Shown here: positions 21,690 to 33,489 of the stretch, piece by piece | Layout: each line of letters starts with the position of its first letter | Numbering within the stretch: position 1 is the stretch's first letter | DNA from: Liriodendron chinense | Taxonomy: Eukaryota; Streptophyta; Magnoliopsida; Magnoliales; Magnoliaceae | Assembly (NCBI GenBank): GCA_003013855.2 | Contig: ML058453.1 | Location: 2,464,361 to 2,528,360 of the forward strand | Direction of reading: 5' to 3' | DNA length: 64,000 nt | Notes under the pieces: generated by a model | Seen by the model: the letters and a program-made list of their open reading frames with translations, nothing else | The model's database searches: none | Told to the model about the DNA's origin: nothing | Program-made: the position numbers and the translations under genes

Positions 21690-22340
21690 GTTGGGTGGGA
21701 GGATAAAACTCATTAAAGCAGAACTTTCAAAAATGGCACTCTACTTAATGTCCCTTTTTAAGTGCCCCAAATCAGTGCTAGCAACAGAAAGTGAGATCCC
21801 GATCTCGAGATGTTACTGCTTGGCAGTGGTGCATTTGCGTGGCTTTCCCCTTGCCAAAGGAAGTTTTCTGACGAGGAGATCCAAGACTATGCCGTGCTCC
21901 TAGATAGCACACAGCTCCATGCTCCTTCTGTGGGGAAGAGAGACCGAATGGTATAGCGTAAGTCCGGTAACTTCTTGGTTGGCTCTGTCTACAAGATGCT
22001 ATACCAACCTCAGATGGACGGTGAACACATGCATACCTCTACCACGTGGAACTACGGGGCCCCTTCGAAAGTGGTGTGGTCTAGCTTTTTTAATGCATTT
22101 GGTGCATTGTGGGTTTTGCTGAGAGACATGGAGGTGATGTTTTTATCATGGCATGGAGTGAGCCTTGGGAAACAGGAGAGGGCTGTGTGGAGTTTATCGT
22201 TGCTGACCGAATTATGCACCAGTTAGGGGAAAAGGAATGGAAGAAGCATGCTTCAACAATTCGAGTTCCTCTGTATCTCAAGTGGTTTGTAAGGTAAGCT
22301 CGCTGTGTTTTTGGATATCTTGTATAGAAGCCTTAAAAAA
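21690..22340 (+). mobile_element. LINE 3' fragment (RT tail plus zf-RVT region)
   Basis: The start gives a reverse-transcriptase tail motif (GGRIKLIKAELSKMALYLMSLFKCPKS). After frame changes come segments matching the domain downstream of RT (VGSVYKMLYQ, the WNYGAPSKVVW block, SLGKQERAVWSL, NNSSSSVSQVVCKV). Frames shift at least three times. It is a different LINE copy from that at 5.5-8.6 kb, and it is on the opposite strand. Confidence 0.75.
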
Positions 22341-23028
22341 AATGTATTTTTTTCTTTTCTTTTCTGAGAGGTCTCTAGAGACCCATTGGGAAGCCTTCTT
22401 GGAATCTCCCTTGATAATCTTCCCCAGTAGGCAAGGTGAAGAGAGATGAAGACCTTTTCTTAGCGCCATAATAGAGACTTCACCTGATCCCACCTCCCTT
22501 CAAGGGCCAAGAAAACCATCTCATCTTCATCATCAGAATTCTCAGATCCTCAAGGAGCTGGAGTTTCCCAAAGAACATCCAACAAAATAGGCTTGAGGAA
22601 ATGAACCCTGGCTGAATTCAAGAGGTCTCACAGTTCCAAGGAAGAAGCACTGAGAAAACCCACTTACCAATTTCACATGAGTCCATACTAAAGCCATCTC
22701 TGGACTTTGTTTATGCCTTCTCATTTATTTCTTCCTAAACCCACAAGGGAGTGATTTATTTAAACATTACTAAATTGATATAGGTAAGGTACACAGCAAA
22801 TTATTTCTTTTTCCTGAGGGATACTCCACTCTTTGAGCATTTACGTCAAATTCAGATACTATATCCACAATGGCTGGTATGGCCGTATTGGCTGTGGCTG
22901 AGATTGGAATTGGGGATGAAATGGCCACACTAAAAAAGAACTGGTAGCCGCATTCGATAAAGGCCGTGTCGGCACTGATATGGACCCATATCAGTCGGTA
23001 TGAGTATAGAAAATCCCCTTTTGTGTTT

Positions 23029-23031
<3 letters not shown>
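22341..23031. other. Non-coding
   Basis: No gene. At 22,860-23,000 there are CGATAC-family words ('ggccgtattggctgtggctg', 'tatcagtcggtatgag'), probably a scrap of the repeat seen at 10.1 and 27.9 kb. Confidence 0.4.

Positions 23032-23097
<66 letters not shown>
23032..23097. repeat. (CT)n microsatellite
   Basis: About 33 perfect CT dinucleotides. Confidence 0.95.
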
Positions 23098-23099
<2 letters not shown>

Positions 23100-23403
23100 G
23101 GCCTAGTTTGGAGATCAAAACACGAGATTCAAGTGTGAATGTGATTCATGTAATAATGACAATACATCAATTAGAATTGCGCATACTAGACAAATAAATT
23201 GTGATCTTTTTACATGGTAAAATAGTATACATTACATGCTTCAGGAGCTGTTGCCCTTGAAAACCCAAGGTTCCTTAAAATATCATATTTTATTAGCAAA
23301 TGTTTAGTAGGAAATTGTATCATCAAATAAATCTTGGTAAATTGTATGGCCCTTCAAATCTTGGTAAATTCAGTGATGATTGCATTGGCTTTGACATGCA
23401 TTG

Positions 23404-23405
<2 letters not shown>

Positions 23406-23449
<44 letters not shown>
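23406..23449. repeat. (GA)n microsatellite
   Basis: About 22 perfect GA dinucleotides. They are complementary to the CT tract 310 bp upstream, so a transcript across both could fold. Confidence 0.95.
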
Positions 23450-23451
<2 letters not shown>

Positions 23452-23701
23452 AGCAGCAGTTTTTTGCCTTAAAACTATAAGATTTCAAATTTCAATATTG
23501 AGTGTTACTACTGGGAACTACTGCCCAACAGTTCTCTTCAATGAGTATTGGATAAGTTGATACCACTGATGGAACTGCCACTAAATTTGCAGTTGGATCC
23601 TATTTCCATGACAAAGTGGCAAATATTCTTACAAACTGATCAATCATTCCAGATTGACATAGCTACGGAAGTATGGTTGAAGGCAAGGATGATGAACTTA
23701 A

Positions 23702-23753
23702 GGTACTATTGTGTATAATACAGTTACGTTACTATTGTGTATAATACAGTTAG
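23702..23753. repeat. 26-bp tandem duplication
   Basis: 'actattgtgtataatacag' plus 'tta(c/g)gtt' occurs twice head to tail. Confidence 0.75.
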
Positions 23754-23889
23754 GTTGATGACTTTGGTCTATATCTTATCTTATTGATAATTCAAAACAA
23801 GGCAAATAAACTTGATAAGTTCCCACTTCTGATCGAAAATGGAAAACCTAAAGTAGATTTGAGAAGCTTGGAAGGGAAAGGAAGAAGAA

Positions 23890-25060
23890 GAGAGATTGTT
23901 ACTCAGCTTCAGCAGAAGAGCGTGCAACAACGAGCTGCTTCTTACTCTTGTAGGTGGTAAGGTTTCCACCAACGAACGTACAACATCCTGATGTAGATTG
24001 TTGAACATGTAAACTTCTATCACAGTCAACATCGAAGTAGCCTGAAAGATGAAGATGAACATGCTGCTCAAAAACAAACCTTTACCCGAGGCAGACTTGA
24101 GATGCTGAAGGATACGATACACAATTGTAAAATGCATGGTACAAGGAGTATGCATGAATTGACTAACAATACCTACGACATAATAAAGATCCGGCTGGGT
24201 GATAGTGAGATAAATAAGTCGGCCAACCAACCGATGGTACATCCTTGGATTAGAGAGGCAAGCACCATCATCAGGATTGAGTTTCATAGTAGTATTTATA
24301 GTCCTAGTGGCATGCTTGCATCCTAGCATTCCTGTCTCTGAGAGAAGATCAAAAACATATTTTCTCTGAGTGAGAACCACACCCGACTTCAACCGAGCGA
24401 CTTCAATCCCCAAGAAATACCGAAGAGTCCCTAGGTCTTTGATCTCAAAACGAGTTTTGAGAAAAGATTTAATATCCATCATTCCCTCCGCATCATCTCC
24501 AGACAGCACAATGTCATCCACACAGACAATTAGTACCATTCATGTGGGTCAATGACAAACGAATAGAGAATGATCCGCTTAATTGCATATAAATCCAAAG
24601 TTCAGAAGAGCATGACTGAATTTGTCAAACCAGGCACGTGGAGATTGTTTGAGACCATAAATTGATTTTTTTAGGTGACACACAAGGGTAAATCATGAGA
24701 ACTGTGAGGCATGGAAAAACCCGAGGGTTGCTTCATATAGACCTCAACAAGATCATCATGTAAGAAGGCATTATTCACATCTAGCTAAAATAATGTCCAC
24801 AACAAATTTACAATCACAGAGATAACCACAGGAACAGACCTAAGTTTTTCCACCCAATAGAATGTCTCAAAGTAGTCAATATTATTTGTTTGAGTAAAAC
24901 CCTTTGCGACCAATCATGCCATATAATGGTCAACGAAGCCACTTGGACGATACTTGGTGGTGTAAACATATCGACATCCAATAGTTTGTTTTTCCTCAGG
25001 TAAGGAAACATGCTCCCGAGTATTGTTCTTCTTGTTAGTGCACTTTTTTGTGGCATACTA
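23890..25060 (-). pseudogene. Copia reverse transcriptase/RNase H (broken)
   Basis: The frame 24539-23781 holds the catalytic VDD (CVDDIVLSGDD), the DLGTLRYFLGIEV block and the tail towards RNase H. Upstream pieces (KQSPRAWFDKF, LVAKGFTQ) are in other frames, with stops between. The RNase H region is shifted again after about 24,100. Confidence 0.85.
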
Positions 25061-25069
25061 GTCCACCTT

Positions 25070-26950
25070 ATTTGTCAATTGCGAAGGTTAGTGAGTCTAG
25101 TGTCGGTTGAGCTTAAAGAAGACAAAGACCGAAGACTCAAGCGGGCCTGCGGCATCTAAGAAGAAAAAACATGTAAAAGAGATGCCTTGGTGTAGCCTTG
25201 AACCTTAAACCAAACCAAAACCCAAACCTCTAGATGACCTTGACCCAATAGGCATTTCATTAGTCATCTTAGAGTGACCTTAAGTGTCCCTAAAAACCAC
25301 CCAAAAGATAGCCAAAGAGGTTGCCCTTGCTGCTATAAAACACAACTCAATACAGCATGCAAATTAGGTTTGCGACCGGTCCCGTCCCATGGGCGACCGG
25401 TCGTCAGAACTACAAATGGGATAGCAAGCAAGTAGTGTCCCAGGGCCTTAATTCGACCGGTCTTTAGACCGATCAGCTGGACTGTCTGATCGGTCATGAC
25501 CAACCCAGAGTGGACAGCAACCACACCTTCTGTCCAGGCCTAAAATGACCAGGTCGGTCCTCAATATTCGACTGGTCGGCGACCCCTAGCCGACCGGTCC
25601 CGACCGGTCGGTAAAGAGTCATTGGCAGCCATTTTATATCCGTTGGGGCTTTTCTTATATAAAGGCTAGACTCGATTTTGGGGGTAATGAGAGAGATTTA
25701 GTGCATTAGAAGCTACTCTCATTGCTCATACCATTAGGCTTTAATCCTAAGCATTCCAAGCTATCTTCCTCGTGTTCGATCATAAGATGGAGCATTCAAA
25801 GCTCATGTAAAGATGATCTTGTTCTCTCTTGATCTTTAGATGTTTTAAGCACCTTGACCATAGGTAGATCATTTGTCTAAACCTCTTTAAAGATCCTATT
25901 TGGTGTAATTCTTCTAAGTAACCAACTCTTACTAGTTGTAGAGAATTCACACAATCTCCTATCACCTTAGGCATCTTAAGAGGATCTCATGCAAGGTAAT
26001 TGATCAAGTGGAGTTGAAGCATTGGCAATGCAATGACAACGCGATCGGGGGAGAAAAGGGGAGCCGATTGAAGCACAGGGAGAGCGAAGATCAAGCAACC
26101 CAAGAAGGTGCTAAATAAGGGGCTCATCCGACAAGTAAGTGTCAAGTTGAGAGTCCGGTTGCACTCCTTCATCTTGGAGGATTGAGTGTGAGAGTTTGGA
26201 TTTACAAACTCGATCAAGTTTTCAAGGGGAGCCTCCTGGCAGGAGTATACACTAGGTTCTTGGATTGGAACCGAAGGGTGGGGAGGATCCTTGTCGAACT
26301 CCTAGGTTGGATGGAATCGGTAAACATCCTGGTTGAGAAATAAACCAGTAAAATCTCCGTCATAGGTTGGGAGGAACCTCGTCAAACTCCCCGGTAGGGT
26401 GGAACCAATTTGAAACACCTAGGTTGAGAGGAACCTGATTGAAACTCCCTAGTGAATGCCGGTGTGCTTAAGGGATGAGTGTTTAAACCAGGAGTGGAGT
26501 GGACCCAAAGTCGAACCACTATACATGCTTGTGTTTGTGATTGTCATTTGAGCCATTTCCTTTAATGCATTGTCTTTCTATTATGATTATATGAATGCCT
26601 GAATGGTTTGCATGCTGTGCACTTGAATAGGTAGATTCACACACAAGATGTATGTTTACTAAGTAGTGTAGACTTGAGCTCATATGATCCATTCTCATAT
26701 AGTCTACATAGGTTGCATAAATTAGGTTCTTGATTAGTCAAATCATTTGATCATCTATGCATGCTTAGGCTAGGTTGTTTAATTGCTTATTATATGCTAG
26801 CCTTGTGATTGAACCCACTTAAGCTTGGAAGCTAAGTGTTCTTGCTTAATTAGTTTATAATTGCTAATTAGTTTAATTAGGCAAGAGGTTTTAAAAAGGA
26901 ATTTTTAAACGGTCCTACCCCCCCCTCTCTAGGACTATAGTTCTACAAGC
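25070..26950. mobile_element. Insertion inside copia: LTR-like sequence with GACCGGTC repeats
   Basis: This 1.9-kb block separates adjacent parts of the copia polyprotein. It has 'cgaccggtc' words repeated at 25,370-25,620, a TATA-like 'cttatataaaggc' near 25,652, and a C-run before 'tctctaggactatag' near its 3' end, as plant copia LTR/leader sequence often has. A TG...CA pair can be chosen (25,073 and 26,947), but the 5-bp flanks do not match, so a solo LTR is only a suggestion. No coding frame is seen. Confidence 0.45.
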
Positions 26951-27099
26951 TCCGCTCTAAGCTTCTGCATGTATATGCACAGGGTGTCGTGTTAATGAGA
27001 TGCTTTGTACATGAGCGGAAAGGTTTATGTAAAGCGATGGGAAGATCGGCATGAAGTTGAGAGCGAAAGCTTATGCCTGAACTACCGGAAGGAGCAGAT

Positions 27100-27920
27100 G
27101 AAGTGATAGTTGGGTGATCAGTAGAGGTTTTAGTTCGCGATGATACGCAAGAATAGGCTTTGGTACAGACGGGGGAGATGCCATATCATTATCGAGAAAT
27201 CAAACTAGAAGAGGTATAGGGTTGGAATTAGACTGTATAACCTCCCTCTAAGACTACAAAAGGATGGTGCAAAGATCTCCCTTCAACGAAAATGTATGAA
27301 ATGTCTTCAAGGAAGGTGACATCTGCGAACACATACCTTTTGTAGGTCAGAGGATCATAACACTTATACCCCTTCTGGGTCTGAGAGTAACGTAAGAAAA
27401 CACACTTTATGACTCGATGACTCAAGTTAGAATTATTCCCATTAATGATCTGCACAAAGCATGTACACAAAAAAACTTCAGGGGGTAACGGAAACGGTTT
27501 GTCCTATGGGTACAAGATTTCAAATGAAGACTTGTGTGATAATATTCGAGATGGAACGTGATTCATCAGGAAAACAATAGTATGAAAGGCATCATCCCAA
27601 AATCATTTTGGAAGATTCATAACAAGTAGGAGGGAACGAGTAACTTCAAGAAGGTGGTGATGGTTCTTTTGCTCAGCTATATCATTTTATTTGAGGGGTG
27701 TGTAGACATGTTGTACTCACAAGATATCATGATTCTACAAGAAAGACAAAAAAAACATTCAACATACACTCACCCCCATTATCAGAATGTAAAGCTTTGA
27801 TGGGGCATTGAAATTGGTTGGCCATTTCGTTGTAAAAGAGCTTGAACATATCAAAAACTTCATGCTTGGACTTTAAAAGATAAACCCAGGTCATCCCTGT
27901 GCAACATCAATGAATGTAGA
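27100..27920 (-). pseudogene. Copia integrase C-terminal part (broken)
   Basis: Minus-strand pieces read as the integrase core (FKLFYNEMANQF, HSDNGGE) and the post-integrase motif KCVFLRYSQTQKGYKCYDP in the frame 27470-27228. Stops interrupt it between. Confidence 0.75.
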
Positions 27921-28640
27921 AATTCTAGGTATCAGTGATGTATCGCTAAATATTGCTAATGTATCAATACCATCAATATTTTCAATTGTGTAAATTTCAG
28001 GAGTCGCTTGTGTTGCCAATGCATTGATACCGTCGGTTTATCATCAATATTTTCGACTGTGAAATTTCAGGTGTCACTTATATCGCCAATGTATCTGCGA
28101 TATTTCGATCATATCGCCAATGGATCAATATCGCAAAAAGTCTATATATTAAAAAATTCCCATTTCATATTTTTTTATGGGTGCATGGTTGTATGCAATG
28201 TTCAATTTGTCGACGATATATTGATAATATCGTGATATTATCATTATCGCAATATGGCAATATCGAGACCATAATCTTTCGTTTCTTTTCCAGTTATCAA
28301 CCATTTGTTGGGAAATATCATGTGTTGCCGATATTATGAAATATCATGGATGTTTGGATGGAAGGCTGGAGGTTGGATGGATGAGATGGTTGGACTGACT
28401 TCTTATAACAACACATGCTTTTAGGGCTCCATTAAATAGAAACCTATTATGTATGCATTTTTTTTGCAATTTTTTTATTCCTAAATATGCAAAATATGTG
28501 TATTTTAGCGTCTCCTGAGGTTTCACTGAAACATTCCACCATTTCCCCATGTTCCCCCACCTTTCCAGTTATCGTCGATATTATCAACGATATCAATATT
28601 GTTTTCGTATCCCCGACTAGCGAAACTTGTAGCGATACCA
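27915..28640. repeat. CGATAC/GTATCG-rich dispersed repeat, copy 2
   Basis: Words such as 'atatcgccaatgtat', 'gcgatatttcgat' and 'cgatatattgataatatcg' match the copy at 10.1-12.25 kb in the same orientation. It sits at the inner edge of the right arm. No coding. Confidence 0.55.
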
Positions 28641-28842
28641 AAACTTCGAACACTGTTTGTAACTATATGATATTATATATTATAAATAAGAGAACTACTG
28701 GAAGAGAACAATATCAAGTTCTCTCCTGTTCTCCGCTCTCTCTTTCTACATATTTACGTTCTGTGTTTGTTCTCCATTCAGTTTCATGGCATCTGAAGTT
28801 CCACTATATGCTTGTCATTGCTTGCATTTTATATAAGCCATC

Positions 28843-29045
28843 CTTTTTTTTTTATTTTTAAAAGATGATAATTTCATTAAAAGCCAAAGCCAAATATACA
28901 AAAGAATATAAAAACAAAAGACTAACTACTGTCTACTACCAACCCAACGGGAAAGGAAACAAACTATTCATAACCGAGACCCATTCTATGACTAGAGATT
29001 TAGCCCTCCCGAACACATATTCCGCTTTATGGCTTATGGCTCAAC
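28843..29045 (-). mobile_element. Short LINE 3'-end insertion with target duplication
   Basis: A T-run at 28,844 is followed by 'atgataatttcattaaaagcc', the type of text at the 3' end of the LINE at 5.5 kb. The insertion is flanked by 'ataagccatc' (28833-28842) and 'ataagacatc' (29046-29055). The left arm has one uninterrupted copy of this site near 9,490. Severely 5'-truncated. Confidence 0.7.
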
Positions 29046-30699
29046 ATAAGACATCTTATTTGTTCTTCTAAAATCAGTGAATGGCTTCTTTGTTTTAGGA
29101 CATGGATCTCTGTTCCAAAATACATGATGGGCAAGCAGTAACCTGTAGAGTTTTCTTCGCTGCCATGCTAAGATAAAAATGATGCAGACTTTTCTAAGTT
29201 CTTACTATGGTATGTTCCTACTAGTTACCTTGAAGCTGGGTAGTTATACTTTCCATATGATTCTTAACCTGTAGGTATGCTCAAGCCGGAACACCTCTTA
29301 TGAATGTTAGCACATGCTACAACCATGAAGTCCGCACTTTTTGAAGTTCAGGTAGAGGTTTAAATAATTTCCTTGAGGGCCTACTTAATAAGCGATAAAA
29401 AAAACAAAAATTTGGAAATTGTGATGATTATTTCCATTAGTACTATTGAGAAATCAATTCCATTTTTTTAGGGGTATATTTACTTTGCAAGTGGAATCCT
29501 CTGAGCCATTAGACAACTATCACCTTGAATATTCTGCTAGAGCATTGCAACGATGGAAAAAGGCTAACGATTACTTCCTGTAATCCACAATAATTTTTGA
29601 AAATCAAACATAAGATGTCTTGACAAAGGAAAATAGTTTCTTTTCCTTCTTTCCCTTTCGTTTCCTACTTTTCAAACAGGCTCTAAGCTAAAAACCCGTG
29701 TTTGAATAATAATGCACACATCTCATGGATAAGCTACTAATGCATATTTAGAGTTAGGCTCTAGTGTAAGCTATGACTGTGAAATCATTGATTGTTGTTT
29801 TGGCTTGCAATTTTCAGGTCATTATCAAGGTGGCATTCGGTTGATTGTGGAACTGATAAGAAGTTACTCTACAAACAGAAGATCTGTTTTGGTGCTTGAA
29901 GTTGGATATTTAGTCTTCTTTAATTGTAATATGTGTTCTCACTTGATTAAAAGGGAAATTTCATACTTGTACACTAATTTAATTTTCTCTCTTTTGTTTT
30001 GGGAAGGTTGTATGAAAAGATGGAGTATGAGCCATTTGAGAATGTTTATGGTTCAAGAATGCTGGCAAGGCCATGGTTGTATATGGTTTGTTTTTGTGCT
30101 ACGGACAATACAAACAATGGCCCATCAACGCATCATGGACTGTTTTGATCAACGCCCAAGTGCCACATTGTCGTGATGAGTCTGATGACTAGGTACATCC
30201 GCTATGTAGTACCCTATTGAGAATTCAGTGTTAACTGAAGACCAGAGACAATGCAACTGTCAACATGTCTTATTGGTGCTAAAAGAATGTATTAAAACTC
30301 ATCTAGCATCATTATTTGCAATGTTCGTCCACATGCATGCAAAGCCTGCTCTTTGAACAGTAGCCTTGAAATGAACCAGTGATATAATTGGTAACTTTGT
30401 TTTTGACATTCCAGTCCTTGTGATTTTTTAGGATATATTGACATTCAGGTTTGTGTGATTTTAGGATATGCCTGTTCCATAGTGGGGCCCACAATCTGGA
30501 CACAATGGATTGTCATCTAAATGTGATAGTGTGTGCGTGTCTGGATTTGATTAACCCTGCATAGAGTCATGCACTAATCTAAACCTACAATTCTACAAAG
30601 AAGCTTAGCAAAAGAAAGAAAAATATTTCATTCTTCGTATACAAATTTAGAGTCATTATATGAATCCTGTCCAATCAAAATACAAAAAAGAGACCCTCA

Positions 30700-31740
30700 T
30701 TTAGTCATTTGTAAGTTACGAAATGATACAGACTGTTGATTTAATCTCTATAGACGCCACTCTTCAATAACACCACCAGATTCAGCAACATTCAGAGAAG
30801 CTTCAATAACACAACCAGATTCAGCAACATTCAGGGCCTGTTTGGGCAGAGGTATCCCATGGGATGGAATAGTATTAGATGGGATTAAAATCATTTGTTG
30901 CGCATTTATTACATGTTTGGCAATACCATGGTATTAGATGGGATTAACATCATCTATTCCCATGTTTAGGATCAAATCCTTCCCTTGGCAAATACATTGT
31001 ACTATGTGAAGTCTATGTTTGGTGGACCATGGAATTGTAATCAACAGACCACATTTCACAACTGATTCTGGTCACAAGTGTGCATATGGATGGGACCACA
31101 TTTCACAACTGATTCTGGTCACAAGTGTGCATATGGATGGACAGCGTTGATAAAACACGTGTCGATGTGGGGCCCAAAACTGTAGTGGATTTTGAAATCC
31201 ACCAGAAATCCAGCGGAATCCACCATTGGCATTGGAATATGTGATACCAGGATTAATCCAAACCCTCCTACTGTTATCAAACGCCAGAGAAGCTTCAATA
31301 ACACCACCAGATTCAGCAACCAAGTGCACCTATTAGGTTTCTTACTCAACAACCAGCAGAGAAGTTTTAAGCTTCCACAATCAGGTTATAATCATTACTC
31401 AATTGCGTGATGATGGATAGTCCGAACCATTGAATTAGGATAAACCCTATTTGAACAAGGATAGTAAGAAAAATTAACAATTGTCCACGTTCAAGGTACA
31501 TTTGTGAATTGTGCCACACCATGGAGCCAGCCATATTATGAAATGGCGGACTGTGAAGCCAACTGCATCAATGGTCTGGACAACTGAAATGGGTCCTTGA
31601 TGCTTGATAGTCATTGCACTTGAGAAAAAAAAAGTGGTATGCCCGATTTCTTCCAAACCCAGCCATCCAGACCAACCAACCCAGATGGATAATGCCCTAA
31701 AAAAGCCCTAGCCACCCATCTTGGGCCTTTTCCTCAGATT
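30700..31740. mobile_element. ~1-kb insertion unique to right arm (MITE-like, nested repeats)
   Basis: Absent between the matching left-arm points (about 4,760). It contains two tandem copies of a 'agcttcaataacac' plus 'accagattcagcaacattcag' unit (30,764-30,834), a third near 31,290, and a block beginning 'gggcctgtttgggcag' (30,835) and ending near 'caaacgcc' (31,285), typical of MITE ends. No target duplication was confirmed. Confidence 0.5.
31047..31140. repeat. 47-bp tandem duplication
   Basis: Units 31047-31093 and 31094-31140 ('gaccacatttcacaactg' through 'catatggatgg') are nearly identical, which marks a recent slippage or duplication event. Confidence 0.85.
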
Positions 31741-32490
31741 TCATGGCTCCCATTTCAGAACACCCAATTCGTTGGGCATGTTGTGGATGGAGCATAGCTC
31801 AAAAATCATATTTATTGGATTATTTGTTTGAATTTGATCAAGCAGGGCCCATGGTTTAGTGATCTGAACTGTTAATATGATGGGCCTTGTGATGGTTGCC
31901 CTACAGCAGAAAGAGCCATCAGACATTTGCCATTTTGCCTCCACTGTGGTGTCAACCAAACAATGATATGGATAGTTGAAATAGGCCTGGTAAACATTCA
32001 ACAAAGCTAGTAGCAGTAGGATAGAAAATAGAGCAACAACACATATTCCCCAACCATTTTGGTCAACTTCTAGCCATCAATTTTTCAGATGTGGCCCACC
32101 TGATGACCTGGCAGGCCCCACCCGTTTATGTGCCACTAACCATAAACCAGCTGGGTCTGGCCATTGAGCATGCCCCACATGCACATCAAATGTTGTCCCT
32201 TGATCAATGTTTACGTGTCCATTTCTTCAGACATGACCCGCCTGCTCTTAGGAAGAAATGTTAAAATTAAAGGACAAAGAAAGCAAACTCTCATCCATCT
32301 CTCTCCACCAAACATCCCCAAATACAAGAGTCCAGATATAACATTAAAACCACTCAATTAACACAAACATCAAAATTAGATGAAACCAAATCCACACATT
32401 TATGGAGGGAGGGATTGAAGGAATGGTTGGGCATTTTGAGAGAGAGAGAGAGAGATGGAATGGTTAGGCATTGTTAGATAGAGATAAAGA

Positions 32491-32512
32491 GGGGGGGGGG
32501 GGGGGGGGGGGG
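32491..32512 (+). repeat. Poly(G) run of 22
   Basis: A pure G tract within the right arm. The left arm has no such run at the matching place near 4,050. Confidence 0.9.
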
Positions 32513-33489
32513 ATTTGAATTTGGGGGAGAAAAAGAGGCCCTTCTCAATTCATTTTTTTCCCTGAATCCATTCCCCTATTGCAATTCTCTGTTTTTAATG
32601 CTTGTGATCCATTTTTTTTTCTTCAATAATTGCAATCCATTCATATGGAACATCCATGTATTGTTTCAGTACTTGCGATCCATGCATATGGAACATCCAT
32701 GTGCAGACTAAGGGGTCATTTGAACACATATAACTTTTTCAGTTATAAACAAGTTACATGCGAAAGTGAGTTTCGGGTGTAAGTTGCATATGGGCAAGGG
32801 AAATCACTTTTTCTCAGGATTTCAAATGCACTTAAAAGCTGTGACTAACAACTTGTAACCCACTTACAGGTGAAATTTCCTGTCCAAACACCATCTACAA
32901 GTGTACCTGTAGACCCTTTGTAAGTAATAAAACTTAAAGGCATCGAAACAATCCCCAAAAGGTGCATTTGAGAGCCTTGTTAGTTCAGATAGCAATAGCT
33001 TGTCTAATAAATTAGAAATGATAAATTTATCTTAGCACCCATATTGGAATTCTAACGGTGATATAAAGCTTGCTCCTCATTATGAATATGTAATCACAAT
33101 TTGGTCAATTTCCCTAGATTGAACCAAATGTTCATAATTCAGTTCAAACTCTAGTGATATCGCTCTAACTGTGCGACAGATGGCCCCACGTCTTCTCTCT
33201 TCTTCTCTCTCTTTCTTTTCTTTGCCTTCTCTATTCTTCTCTATCATTTTCTCTGAGGGTGAGAGAAATGGGTTGCCTTCCATGGGAATAACATGCAAAA
33301 AGTAGATACAAAAAATATGCAAAATTTAGAAACAAGGTTTAGGTTATCTATCATCAAATGGAAACTGTGCATTTTATTAACAATCTATTGTTCTTCTCTC
33401 ATCTCCCGCTTGTTCAATGAACTGGTACAGACAGGGTAATGCGTGTGGGTTATCCAGGGTTCAATCCCTGATATTGTTACCTTCAAAAT

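Larger units (their letters stand above)
23780..27920 (-). mobile_element. Degenerate Ty1/copia retrotransposon with nested insertion
   Basis: Minus strand, reading down. Integrase region (about 27,900-27,100): HSDNGGE-type block near 27,780, then HRVIKCVFLRYSQTQKGYKCYDP and VTFLEDIS. Linker at 27,000-26,960 (DLPIALHKPFRSCT-like). Insertion at about 25,070-26,950. Reverse transcriptase: TIGCRYVYT, LVAKGFTQTNNIDYFETF near 24,900; CVDDIVLSGDD at about 24,520. RNase H: the SKKQLVVARSSAEAE block near 23,900. Numerous stops and frameshifts. LTRs were not identified. Confidence 0.85.

Noticed and set aside
22930..23118. Frames with long RE/RER or LSLSL repeats
   Set aside because: They are translations of the (CT)n/(GA)n microsatellites.
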